Translations under genes and position numbers: made by a program
Assembly (NCBI GenBank): GCA_020201445.1
Contig: JAIVGU010000252.1
Coordinates: 1-8,239, forward strand
Length of the DNA: 8,239 nucleotides
Reading direction: 5' to 3'
DNA from: Halobacteriales archaeon
GTDB taxonomy: Archaea > Thermoplasmatota > E2 > JACPAO01 > JAHFTW01
Notes under the pieces: model-generated
Databases searched by the model: none
The model's input: the letters and a program-made list of their open reading frames with translations, nothing else
What the model was told of the DNA's origin: nothing
Shown here: piece by piece, positions 1 through 6,455 of the stretch
Numbering within the stretch: the stretch's first letter is position 1
Layout: the number at the start of each line of letters is the position of its first letter

Positions 1-369
1 CCTTACAACGTCCTGAACAGCCAGCTCTCAAGCTACGTGACCGTCTACAACCAGCACGTCGATGTCGTCGGCGAATTCGACGATTACAAGGACTCCCTGG
101 TCGAAGGCACCGCAGGCTCCCCCTTGGACAGCCTTGCCAAGACCCTCTTCGGCAAGGAGTCGAGCCGCCCCGTCGCACGGGACGCATGGACGTTTGCCAC
201 CATCCCGATGGAGGGCAAGATTGGAATCTCGCCAAACTGCGTGTTCGCCCTCCTCACAAGCGCGGCCTGGAGCGTCGGTGGGATGCCGATTGGCATGAGC
301 ATCGTCCAGACGCCCGTCCCCGTCCTTGAAGTGCGTTCCTACGGAACGGCCTGCTTGGTCCCCTGCTAG
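1..369 (+). CDS. C-terminal part of an unrecognised protein (5' end outside window)
   Basis: Frame 1 is open from the first base, so the 122 codons to the TAG at 367-369 are the tail of a longer gene. The GTG at 37 is only an internal in-frame start candidate. I do not recognise the family. The visible part begins with a polar, helix-like stretch rich in Asp, Tyr and Val, followed by a Gly/Ser/Pro-containing region with three cysteines at codons 80, 118 and 122, the last being the C-terminal residue. No membrane segment or known motif stands out. Third codon positions are less G/C-saturated than in aglB and the genes downstream. The next gene starts 50 bases later on the same strand and encodes a lipoprotein, so co-transcription is possible. 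A real gene is favoured over a shadow because the frame is open to the edge and the other frames look poorer. Confidence 0.5.
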   Translation, partial: PYNVLNSQLSSYVTVYNQHVDVVGEFDDYKDSLVEGTAGSPLDSLAKTLFGKESSRPVARDAWTFATIPMEGKIGISPNCVFALLTSAAWSVGGMPIGMSIVQTPVPVLEVRSYGTACLVPC

Positions 370-419
370 AACGGCAGCCGGACGCCTTTTCCACTCCCCC
401 CTTCTGGTTCGGAACGTCC

Positions 420-1346
420 ATGACCGGACACCATTGCCTGGCATTGGTTCTGCTCGCATTGCTCGCGGGCTGTCTAGGTCAAGCGCCCCCTCCCGTCGCC
501 CTTCAGCCCGAACCGCCCGGGGTGGGCGCTGCCCAGGTCACCCTGCCAGACCCTCAAGCGCCCTGGGGCATGGGACTTCAGTATGTCTACGACGTAGTGA
601 AAGGGGGCAATCTCACCCTGCGCTACGCGTCCTCCGACGACGCAAGCCCCGACCAGGAAGGCTGGGCCTGCGGTTTCATCTCCTTGGGGGCCAAGGGCGA
701 TGGTCCCATCCAACCCCTTGTGGGCCGGACATTGGCCTACTCACGGGGCCACGCGCTGATTCTCGCCCGAGGCTCCGAGCCCTTTGTCGCCAACATGACG
801 CGAGCCGAGAGCCCCGGAACCCCCGTGAACGACACTCTCGAAGCCGAGGGCAGCTTCCGGGGAGGCGAGCGCTTGGTGATGGAGACCGCCTACCTTTCAA
901 GCGACCCGGGAGGTGCCGCCCCGCTCACCGGAGTCATCAACCTGACCACCGACGGCACCCTCCGCCTGAACCGGACAGTCCCGTTCTGGTTCCGCTGCGG
1001 CTCCAACCTTGAGAGCTTCAGGGGCACGTTCGCGGCCGCAGGGCTCGGCCCGGCCGTCGCGGTCAAGGACGCGTTGGCGGAGCATCCCACCGGAACGCCC
1101 AGCCACGCCGAGCTTTTCGTCGTGCAAGACCCCCGGCTCGCTTCGACTTGCACCGCTTTCTTGCTCCACAACGGGACCACCGTGGCGGAGTCCGGGCGGC
1201 AGACATCCGTCCGCCAACCGGCCTATTGCGTCGTCGTTGCGGACATGCCGCCCGGACGCGTCGGCTTCCAAATCAAGGACTCGTTCATGGCCGCACCGAT
1301 TCTCGCCTACACGTTGCAAGAGCGGGCGCCCGGCATGGAACGTTAA
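420..1346 (+). CDS. Secreted lipoprotein with six N-glycosylation sequons, function unknown
   Basis: This 308-residue protein starts with a short hydrophobic signal (residues 7-17) ending in the lipobox LAGC. Cys18 would be the lipidated residue after signal-peptidase cleavage, anchoring the protein outside the cytoplasmic membrane. A Pro-rich linker (about residues 22-48) follows, as is usual after lipoboxes. The rest is predicted beta-rich, with four cysteines (84, 193, 244, 270) that could form two disulfides. N-X-S/T sequons occur at Asn64, 125, 137, 174, 184 and 251, which makes it a plausible substrate of the neighbouring oligosaccharyltransferase. I recognise no enzymatic motif, and a binding or surface role is only a guess. 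ATG 420 is the natural start because it puts the signal peptide at the N-terminus. There is no Shine-Dalgarno sequence and only a weak T-rich stretch upstream. Codon use is less G/C-biased than in genes after 1571. Confidence 0.75.
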   Translation: MTGHHCLALVLLALLAGCLGQAPPPVALQPEPPGVGAAQVTLPDPQAPWGMGLQYVYDVVKGGNLTLRYASSDDASPDQEGWACGFISLGAKGDGPIQPLVGRTLAYSRGHALILARGSEPFVANMTRAESPGTPVNDTLEAEGSFRGGERLVMETAYLSSDPGGAAPLTGVINLTTDGTLRLNRTVPFWFRCGSNLESFRGTFAAAGLGPAVAVKDALAEHPTGTPSHAELFVVQDPRLASTCTAFLLHNGTTVAESGRQTSVRQPAYCVVVADMPPGRVGFQIKDSFMAAPILAYTLQERAPGMER

Positions 1347-1508
1347 CCGCCCTACGTCGGGGCAACCCTCCCCTGGCGGCGACGGTTTCGATTTCATTCG
1401 AGGGCGGCGACCTCGGGTACGCCCTGTCCAACTCCCGTGGAAACGTGGTCTCCTGGCCTTCCGGCCGCCAGCCCCCGGCTGCCGAACGCAGCACTCTCCT
1501 TAGAAGGG

Positions 1509-1515
1509 TTAATAG
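1509..1515 (+). promoter_or_regulatory. Candidate TATA box of aglB
   Basis: TTAATAG stands out as an A/T-rich heptamer, preceded by a purine-rich AGAAGGG that could serve as a BRE. With the usual archaeal spacing of about 26-27 bases, transcription would begin near 1538. That gives a leader of about 32 bases before ATG 1571, long enough to hold the Shine-Dalgarno sequence at 1560-1565. Confidence 0.5.
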
Positions 1516-1559
1516 GGCGCCCCACTTGGCGCGGCCCATCCGGCTGATGCCAACGCATC

Positions 1560-1565
1560 AGGTGA
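1560..1565 (+). promoter_or_regulatory. Shine-Dalgarno sequence deciding the aglB start
   Basis: AGGTGA is complementary to the UCACCU of the archaeal 16S rRNA 3' end and sits five bases before ATG 1571. This favours 1571 over the in-frame ATG at 1547. It is the only convincing Shine-Dalgarno site I see ahead of a gene in this window. Confidence 0.6.
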
Positions 1566-1570
1566 CCCCA

Positions 1571-4500
1571 ATGGCCGACGGCGTCCAGACCTCCACCCGC
1601 TCCAAGACCGCCCTGCGCACGGCCCTGTGGCTCGCCGCCTTCGTCGCCCTCGCCTTCACGCTGCGCACGGTCTTCAACGTCGATGCCGGCTTCGACGCCA
1701 GCGGCGACCGCCAGCTCTTCACGGGCAACGACCCGTACTACGACTGGCACTCCATCGACCACACCCTGCGCACCGGCAAGAACCTGGACTACGACCAGGC
1801 CGTCAACTACCCCGAGGGGCGCGCCAACCCCAACCCGCCGCTCTACGACTGGACGACGCTGCCCCTGGCCGCCGCCCTCCAGCACGCCGGCGCCGCCGAC
1901 CCCATCGGCACCGCCCTCAACGTCATGGTCGCCTTCTGGGCCGCCCTGACCGTCATCCCCGTCTACATGATCGGCCGCGACGTCTTCGGGCGCAAGGCCG
2001 GCCTGTGGGGCGCCTTCTTCATGGCCATCTCGGCGCCGCACATCCAGCGCACCGCCTGGGGCTACCCCCGCCACGAGGCCATCGCCCTCTTCTTCATCGT
2101 CCTCGCCATCGCGTTCCTGGTCCGCGCCTTCAAGACCATCGACACCCGCGACCTCGTCGCGTCCTGGCGCAACGGCCCCGCCATCCGCAAGGGGCTGCGC
2201 GAGACCGTGCGCAGCAACCGCACCTCGCTCGCCTACGCCACCCTGGCCGGCCTCGCCCTCACCGCCTGCGCCGACACCTGGAAGGGCTACCCCTACGCCC
2301 TCGCCATCATGGCGGTCGGCCTCGGCTTCCAGCTCGTCGTGAGCCACCTGCGCAACCGCGACGCCACCGCCATCTTCCTGGTCTACACCACCGCGGCCGC
2401 CGTCGCCGTCCTGCTGCCCTGGCTGCTGGTCTACCAGCACTTCCCCGGCTTCATGGGCACCACCGTGGTGCCGAGCCTCTACGTCCTGTACGGCATGCTG
2501 GCCGCCGGCATCATCCTGGTGCCGACCCGCGACCTGCCCAGCATCCTGGTGTTCCCCGCCCTGCTGCTGGCCGGCCTGGTGGGCCTGCTGCTGCTCGTGG
2601 TGGTGTTCCCCGACATCGGCCACAGCATCTTCTCCGGCCTGGGCTACTTCAGCCAGAGCAAGCTCTACGGCACCATCGCCGAGGCGCAGCGGCCCCGGCT
2701 CGGGGAGGTGGCGGCCAACTTCGGCTTCTTCGCCTTCCTCGTCGCGTTCTGGGGCTTCGGCCGCGCCGCCAAGGGCGCCTACAAGGGCGAGCCGACGAGC
2801 ATGCTCGTGGCCTCCTGGGCCGTCGTCGCCCTCTTCATGACCTTCGCGGCCAGCCGCTTCCTGATGAACGCGGCGCCGGTGATGAGCATCCTCATCGGCT
2901 ACGCCATCATGCGCATCCTCGATCGCATCGGCGGCCAGGACGTGCGCCGCCGCTTCCGCGCCGGGCACGGCACCGGCCTCATGTCGCGCAGCCTCAAGTC
3001 GCTGTCCTGGAAGACGGTGGCCGGCGCCACGCTGGTCGCCCTCTTCCTCGTCCTGCCCAACGTCTGGACCGGCGTCGACGCCGGGATGAGCACCGACTTT
3101 GAGCAGCGGCACGACTTCCTCCACCCGACCAGCAGCAAGGAGGTCAACCGCTTCGGCGCCTTCGGCATCGACTTCGAGCTGAAGTCCAACGGCTGGCTCC
3201 CCAGCATGGCCTACCTGGCGCAGCAGGACCCCGGCAAGCCCATCGAGCAGAAGCCCGGCTTCATCGCCTGGTGGGACTACGGCCACTGGGCCGTCGGCCT
3301 GGGCGACCACCCGACGGTCGCCGACCCCTTCCAGTCCCACTACGAGCTGGCCGGCCGCTTCCTCGCCTCCGACTCGGAGGAGGAGGCGATGTCCTGGCTG
3401 ACCATCCACCTGCTCAACGGCGACTACTGGCTGAACAACCGCCACTTCTCCGGCCCCGTGGCCGACTACCTGCAGGCCAACCACCCCAACCTGACCAAGC
3501 TCCCGTGGGGCGGCGCCTACGACCCGCTGTACGACGGGTTCGCCGCGGCGGTCCAGGGCGACGCCATCTTCGCCCTCTACGACAAGGTGTGCGACCTGAC
3601 CAGCACCTGCGTCGGCTACATGGGCGTCGACTCGCGCATGTTCCCCTACGACGACCCCAACACCCCGGGCCAGATCGAGCGCCAGAGCATCTTCTACGCC
3701 CCGGTGTTCCTCGCCAACAAGAACCCCGACGACTACCTCCAGGTGCAGTTCCGCAGCGGCACCACCACCCTCACCCTGCACCGCTACGGGGTGGACGCCG
3801 CCGGCAACTCCTACGAGCTGCCCAAGCCGACCTACACCGACGCGTCGGGCCAGGTCTGGGTCGAGTCGCAGGGCTACGCCTTCCCGCAGGGCCGCACCCC
3901 GCTGCAGGGCTACCCCCCCTCCTCCGGCATCTCGCTGTTCGGCACCGAGCAGATGACGGTCACCGGCAAGTTCTACAGCACCCTCTTCGCGCGCGCCTTC
4001 GGCGGTCTGGTGGACAACGTCCCCGCCGGCGACGGCCTCAACCACTGGCGCGTGGTGCAGGAGACGCTCGCCAACACCACCGCCGGCTTCAAGCTGCGCG
4101 ACGTGGCGCTGCTGCAGTACTACCGCGGCGTCACCGTCACCGGCACCCTCAAGGACGACGCCGGCGAGCCCCTGGCGGGCTACAGCGTGGCCTTCGAGGA
4201 CGCCGGCAAGGCGACCCACGGCGGCGGCGCCCCCACCGGCGCCGACGGCAAGTTCACCGCCGTGGCGCCCTTCGCGCAGGGCAACGACGTGCAGCTCGTC
4301 GTCAAGTCGGCCGACGGCGCCATCGTGCACCGCGAGAACCGCACCAGCCTCCAGTTCACCCAGGAGCAGGCGCGCAGCGGCGCCCAGGTCGGCGACGTCA
4401 CCGTCACGGTCTCCCGCGGCGGCCTGCTCGGGCACGTCTTCGTCGACCGCGACGCCGACGGCAAGTTCGGCGCCAACGACACCGCCCTCGGCAACGCCAC

Positions 4501-4945
4501 CGTCCAGGTCGCCGGCAAGACCGCGAAGAGCGACCCCAAGACCGGCACCTACGGCATCAGCGGCGTCCAGGCCGGCAGCTACACCCTGACCGCCAGCCTG
4601 GAGGGCTACAGCCCCGCCTCGCAGAGCGTCACGGTGACCAGCGGCCAGGGCACCACGGCGGACGTGCCGATGGCCGTCCTGCCCAGCACCGTCAAGGTGA
4701 CGGTCCTGGACGCCGGCGGCAGCCCCCTGCCCAACATCCCGGTGGACGCCAGCGGCGCGGGCCGCCAGAGCGGCGCCACCAACAGCACCGGCGTCGCCCT
4801 GCTGAGCCTCACCCCGGGCACCTACCAGCTCACCGTCGACACCAACGTGACGAAGGAGGGCCAGGTCGTGCACTACGAGGCGCACGGCACGGTCGAGGTC
4901 AGGCTCGGCGGCAAGGAGATGGCCGTCACCCTGCGCGTGCAGTAG
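1571..4945 (+). CDS. aglB: AglB/STT3 oligosaccharyltransferase with extended C-terminal beta-sandwich tail
   Basis: This catalytic subunit of archaeal N-glycosylation moves an oligosaccharide from a dolichol-phosphate carrier to Asn in N-X-S/T sequons on the outer membrane face. Residues 14-499 form the multi-spanning membrane part, with the last helix around 481-499. Motifs seen are G-N-D-P-Y-Y, with catalytic Asp54 in the first outer loop; W-G-Y-P-R-H-E (163-169) at the second acidic motif, where the family usually has an acidic residue at the position of Arg167; T-I-A-E (368-371, Glu371); and the signature WWDYG at 567-571. The core ends near residue 850. About 272 further residues follow: a carboxypeptidase-regulatory-like domain (853-945), an SdrB-like domain with a calcium-type loop DRDADG (959-964; domain about 951-1036), and a third Ig-like domain (1038-1124). 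The start is ATG 1571, chosen for its Shine-Dalgarno sequence; ATG 1547 is possible. The family call is firm, but domain borders are estimates. Confidence 0.93.
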   Translation: MADGVQTSTRSKTALRTALWLAAFVALAFTLRTVFNVDAGFDASGDRQLFTGNDPYYDWHSIDHTLRTGKNLDYDQAVNYPEGRANPNPPLYDWTTLPLAAALQHAGAADPIGTALNVMVAFWAALTVIPVYMIGRDVFGRKAGLWGAFFMAISAPHIQRTAWGYPRHEAIALFFIVLAIAFLVRAFKTIDTRDLVASWRNGPAIRKGLRETVRSNRTSLAYATLAGLALTACADTWKGYPYALAIMAVGLGFQLVVSHLRNRDATAIFLVYTTAAAVAVLLPWLLVYQHFPGFMGTTVVPSLYVLYGMLAAGIILVPTRDLPSILVFPALLLAGLVGLLLLVVVFPDIGHSIFSGLGYFSQSKLYGTIAEAQRPRLGEVAANFGFFAFLVAFWGFGRAAKGAYKGEPTSMLVASWAVVALFMTFAASRFLMNAAPVMSILIGYAIMRILDRIGGQDVRRRFRAGHGTGLMSRSLKSLSWKTVAGATLVALFLVLPNVWTGVDAGMSTDFEQRHDFLHPTSSKEVNRFGAFGIDFELKSNGWLPSMAYLAQQDPGKPIEQKPGFIAWWDYGHWAVGLGDHPTVADPFQSHYELAGRFLASDSEEEAMSWLTIHLLNGDYWLNNRHFSGPVADYLQANHPNLTKLPWGGAYDPLYDGFAAAVQGDAIFALYDKVCDLTSTCVGYMGVDSRMFPYDDPNTPGQIERQSIFYAPVFLANKNPDDYLQVQFRSGTTTLTLHRYGVDAAGNSYELPKPTYTDASGQVWVESQGYAFPQGRTPLQGYPPSSGISLFGTEQMTVTGKFYSTLFARAFGGLVDNVPAGDGLNHWRVVQETLANTTAGFKLRDVALLQYYRGVTVTGTLKDDAGEPLAGYSVAFEDAGKATHGGGAPTGADGKFTAVAPFAQGNDVQLVVKSADGAIVHRENRTSLQFTQEQARSGAQVGDVTVTVSRGGLLGHVFVDRDADGKFGANDTALGNATVQVAGKTAKSDPKTGTYGISGVQAGSYTLTASLEGYSPASQSVTVTSGQGTTADVPMAVLPSTVKVTVLDAGGSPLPNIPVDASGAGRQSGATNSTGVALLSLTPGTYQLTVDTNVTKEGQVVHYEAHGTVEVRLGGKEMAVTLRVQ

Positions 4946-5091
4946 GCTCTGCGCAGGTCGCGCAGCTGGGCCTCGGCGTCGCGGACGGCGCCGAGCCGCT
5001 TCCGGGCCTCGGCCAGCAGGGTGCGGACCTGGGGCAGCGCCGCGTTCGCCTCGGCAAGGGTCCAGAGCCGGTCGGGGCCGGGAGCGTCCAT
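4873..5091 (-). pseudogene. Truncated DUF2203-like N-terminal fragment
   Basis: From ATG at 5091 the minus strand reads a 72-residue frame. Its first 48 residues match the start of DUF2203 family proteins: a W-T-L-A-E-A-N-A-A-L-P segment (10-20) followed by a charged helical stretch rich in Leu, Arg, Glu and Ala. Family members usually run to about 120-130 residues and carry a later conserved part with Gly-Leu-Val-Asp-Phe-Pro and Cys-Trp...Gly-Glu...Trp-His. None of that is here. From residue 49 the frame runs antisense through the last codons of aglB and reads as unrelated sequence to a stop at 4873. The start lies only five bases after the GTPase stop, so it was probably the second gene of that operon. 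I read it as a rearrangement remnant. A short expressed variant or an assembly join are alternatives. The family is recognised from memory. Confidence 0.6.
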
Positions 5092-5096
5092 CGCCG

Positions 5097-6218
5097 CTAA
5101 CCCATCCGCGTCACGATGGTGAGGACGTCGCCGTCCTTCAGCCTGTGCTCGATGCCGACGGTCTGGCCGGGGAACTTCGCGCTCGTCCCCCACACGTTGG
5201 CGTAGCGGAACTTCTTGCGGAACTCGCGGTGGAGGATGTCGCACACCTGGCCCACGTCGGTGTCGGACTTGACGATGAGGGGCTCCACCAGGTCCGCCTC
5301 GCCGCCGCGCGGCTTGAGGTAGACCCGCATGAAGTGCAGGTTGTCGAAGATGAAGTCCTTGGCGCGGTCGATGCCCCAGCCCTTGGCGGCGGCGAGCGGG
5401 ATGGCGGGGAAGCCCTGGTCCGCCAGCCACGCCTCGATCTCCTTGTACTTCGCCTCGCCCGCCAGGTCGACCTTGTTGACGAGCGCCACGGCGGAGATGT
5501 AGACGCGGTTGCCCGCCATGTGGTCGACGATGTCGTCCGCCGTGACGTCGTCGCGCACCACGACGTTGGCGTTGTTGACCTTGAACTGCTTGATGAGGTC
5601 GGCGATCTCCTCCGCCGTGAGGTGCGTCTGCCTCTTGGTGATCTGCACGTCCACGCCGCCGCGCTCGGTGTAGTAGACGGCGATGTCCTTGGGCCGGCGG
5701 TTGAGGCGGATGGCGGACTGCTCCAGCTCGCGCAGGACGATGGGCAGGTGCTGGTGCGCCTTGCTGCAGTCCAGCGTGACCAGGATCATGTCGGAGTTGC
5801 GCGCCGCGGCGATGACCTCGCGGCCCCGCCCCTTGTTGAGGTGGGCGCCGGCGATGATGCCGGGCATGTCGAGCACCTGGATGTCGGCGCCGCGGTGGTG
5901 CACCATCCCGGGGATGACCGTGAGCGTCGTGAACTCGTACGCCGCCATCGCCGAGGTCTCCTGCCCGGTGAGGGCGTTCAGGATGGTCGACTTGCCGACG
6001 CTGGGCAGCCCGACGAGGCCCACGGTGGCGTTGCCGGACTTCTTGACCGCGAACGAGAGGCCGCCGCCCCCGCCCATCGAGGCCTGCTTCTCCTGCTGCG
6101 CCCGCAGCGCGGCGATCTTGGCCTTCAGCTTGCCGATGTGGAACTCGGTGGCCTTGTTCTTCTGGGTCTTGAAGATCTCGGCCTCGATCTCCTTGATCTG
6201 GTCCGCGATCGTCGCCAA
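5097..6218 (-). CDS. drg: DRG-family (Obg-like) GTPase with TGS domain
   Basis: This 373-residue cytoplasmic GTPase belongs to the archaeal and eukaryotic DRG family, which associates with ribosomes and translation. Numbered from TTG 6218, the N-terminus has the DRG helical signature (K-N-K-A-T-E-F-H-I-G at 20-29). It is followed by G1 GLPSVGKST (70-78), the YEFTTL switch region with G2 Thr (94-99), G3 DMPG (117-120) and G4 NKVD (248-251). A C-terminal TGS domain (about 300-373) ends with a G-Q-T-V-G and H-R-L-K-D-G-D-V-L-T-I pattern. The Ser-Ala of G5 seems replaced by Ala-Ala-Ala. The length fits the family (about 365-375 residues). I chose TTG over GTG 6233 because the protein then begins A-T-I-A-D-Q-I-K-E-I-E like its relatives, and because the TATA box lies 27-28 bases upstream. 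An extension to ATG 6326 is not family-like. A DUF2203-like fragment follows after 5 bases. Confidence 0.95.
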   Translation of the reverse strand: MATIADQIKEIEAEIFKTQKNKATEFHIGKLKAKIAALRAQQEKQASMGGGGGLSFAVKKSGNATVGLVGLPSVGKSTILNALTGQETSAMAAYEFTTLTVIPGMVHHRGADIQVLDMPGIIAGAHLNKGRGREVIAAARNSDMILVTLDCSKAHQHLPIVLRELEQSAIRLNRRPKDIAVYYTERGGVDVQITKRQTHLTAEEIADLIKQFKVNNANVVVRDDVTADDIVDHMAGNRVYISAVALVNKVDLAGEAKYKEIEAWLADQGFPAIPLAAAKGWGIDRAKDFIFDNLHFMRVYLKPRGGEADLVEPLIVKSDTDVGQVCDILHREFRKKFRYANVWGTSAKFPGQTVGIEHRLKDGDVLTIVTRMG

Positions 6219-6242
6219 GGCAGGTCGCGCCACAGAGACACG

Positions 6243-6248
6243 ATATAA
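6243..6248 (-). promoter_or_regulatory. TATA box of the DRG GTPase gene
   Basis: On the minus strand this reads TTATAT inside CTTATATCG, an excellent archaeal TATA element in very GC-rich surroundings. Its centre is about 27-28 bases from the TTG at 6218, so the mRNA should begin at or next to that codon (leaderless). GTG 6233 would lie upstream of the predicted transcription start and so would not be in the message. Confidence 0.7.
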
Positions 6249-6410
6249 GAGGAGTGGGGCGGGGCGATGGGCGGTCCGCAGGCGCTTTCCCTGCCGTGGA
6301 CGAGGTTGGCGGTGGCGATTGCCCATGCCCCGCCATCGGTGACTCCTCCACCCCCGGCGAAGCCTGATGCCTCCCTCGCCGCTCTTAAGCTCCAGGAGGA
6401 CCGTTTGAGA

Positions 6411-6424
6411 CCCGTCCGAACGGG
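6411..6424. repeat. Inverted repeat next to the TATA box of the surface-protein gene
   Basis: CCCGT and ACGGG flank a four-base centre (CCGA), ending two bases before the TATA-like box at 6426. The location, over the BRE region, would suit a regulator operator, but a 5-base arm can arise by chance in GC-rich DNA. The rest of the 237-base divergent intergenic region (6219-6455) shows no gene I can support. It holds a palindromic CTTAAG at 6384-6389 and a G-rich run at 6433-6446. Confidence 0.3.
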
Positions 6425-6425
6425 G

Positions 6426-6432
6426 TTATAAG
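6426..6432 (+). promoter_or_regulatory. TATA box of the anchored surface-protein gene
   Basis: TTATAAG is centred 27 bases before ATG 6456, with a purine/GC-rich BRE-like AACGGGG just upstream. The expected transcription start coincides with the ATG, so the gene is predicted to be leaderless. The G-rich stretch between box and ATG is not a positioned Shine-Dalgarno sequence. Confidence 0.7.
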
Positions 6433-6455
6433 GGCGGGAGGGGGAGTGCAGGCCG

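Noticed and set aside
384..405. Pyrimidine-rich stretch between the first two genes as terminator or promoter
   Set aside because: The longest T-run is four and there is no TATA-like core at the expected distance from ATG 420; too weak to call.
1399..1415. CGAGG/CCTCG hairpin after the first lipoprotein gene, as a terminator
   Set aside because: The stem is only 5 bp with a 7-base loop and no T-run; archaeal terminators are mainly T-tracts.
1148..1570. Upstream extension of the aglB frame
   Set aside because: It would overlap the lipoprotein gene by about 200 bases and add a sequence without family similarity; a TATA box and Shine-Dalgarno sequence lie after it.
1394..4885. 1163-codon open frame on the minus strand opposite aglB
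   Set aside because: It mirrors the aglB frame; G/C-rich third positions remove stop codons on the opposite strand. The translation is a low-complexity Gly/Ala/Val/Glu/Asp string with no domain.
3271..5100. 609-codon plus-strand frame overlapping the aglB 3' half
   Set aside because: It is a frame shadow of aglB with an Arg/Pro/Gly/His-rich translation and no recognisable motif.
6219..6326. N-terminal extension of the GTPase to ATG 6326
   Set aside because: The added residues are Arg/Pro-rich and not family-like, and the TATA box at 6243-6248 lies inside the extension.
6394..6431. AGGAGGA followed by TTG and a seven-codon mini-ORF ending in TAA
   Set aside because: It overlaps the inverted repeat and TATA box of the next gene, and the expected transcript starts downstream of it; likely chance.
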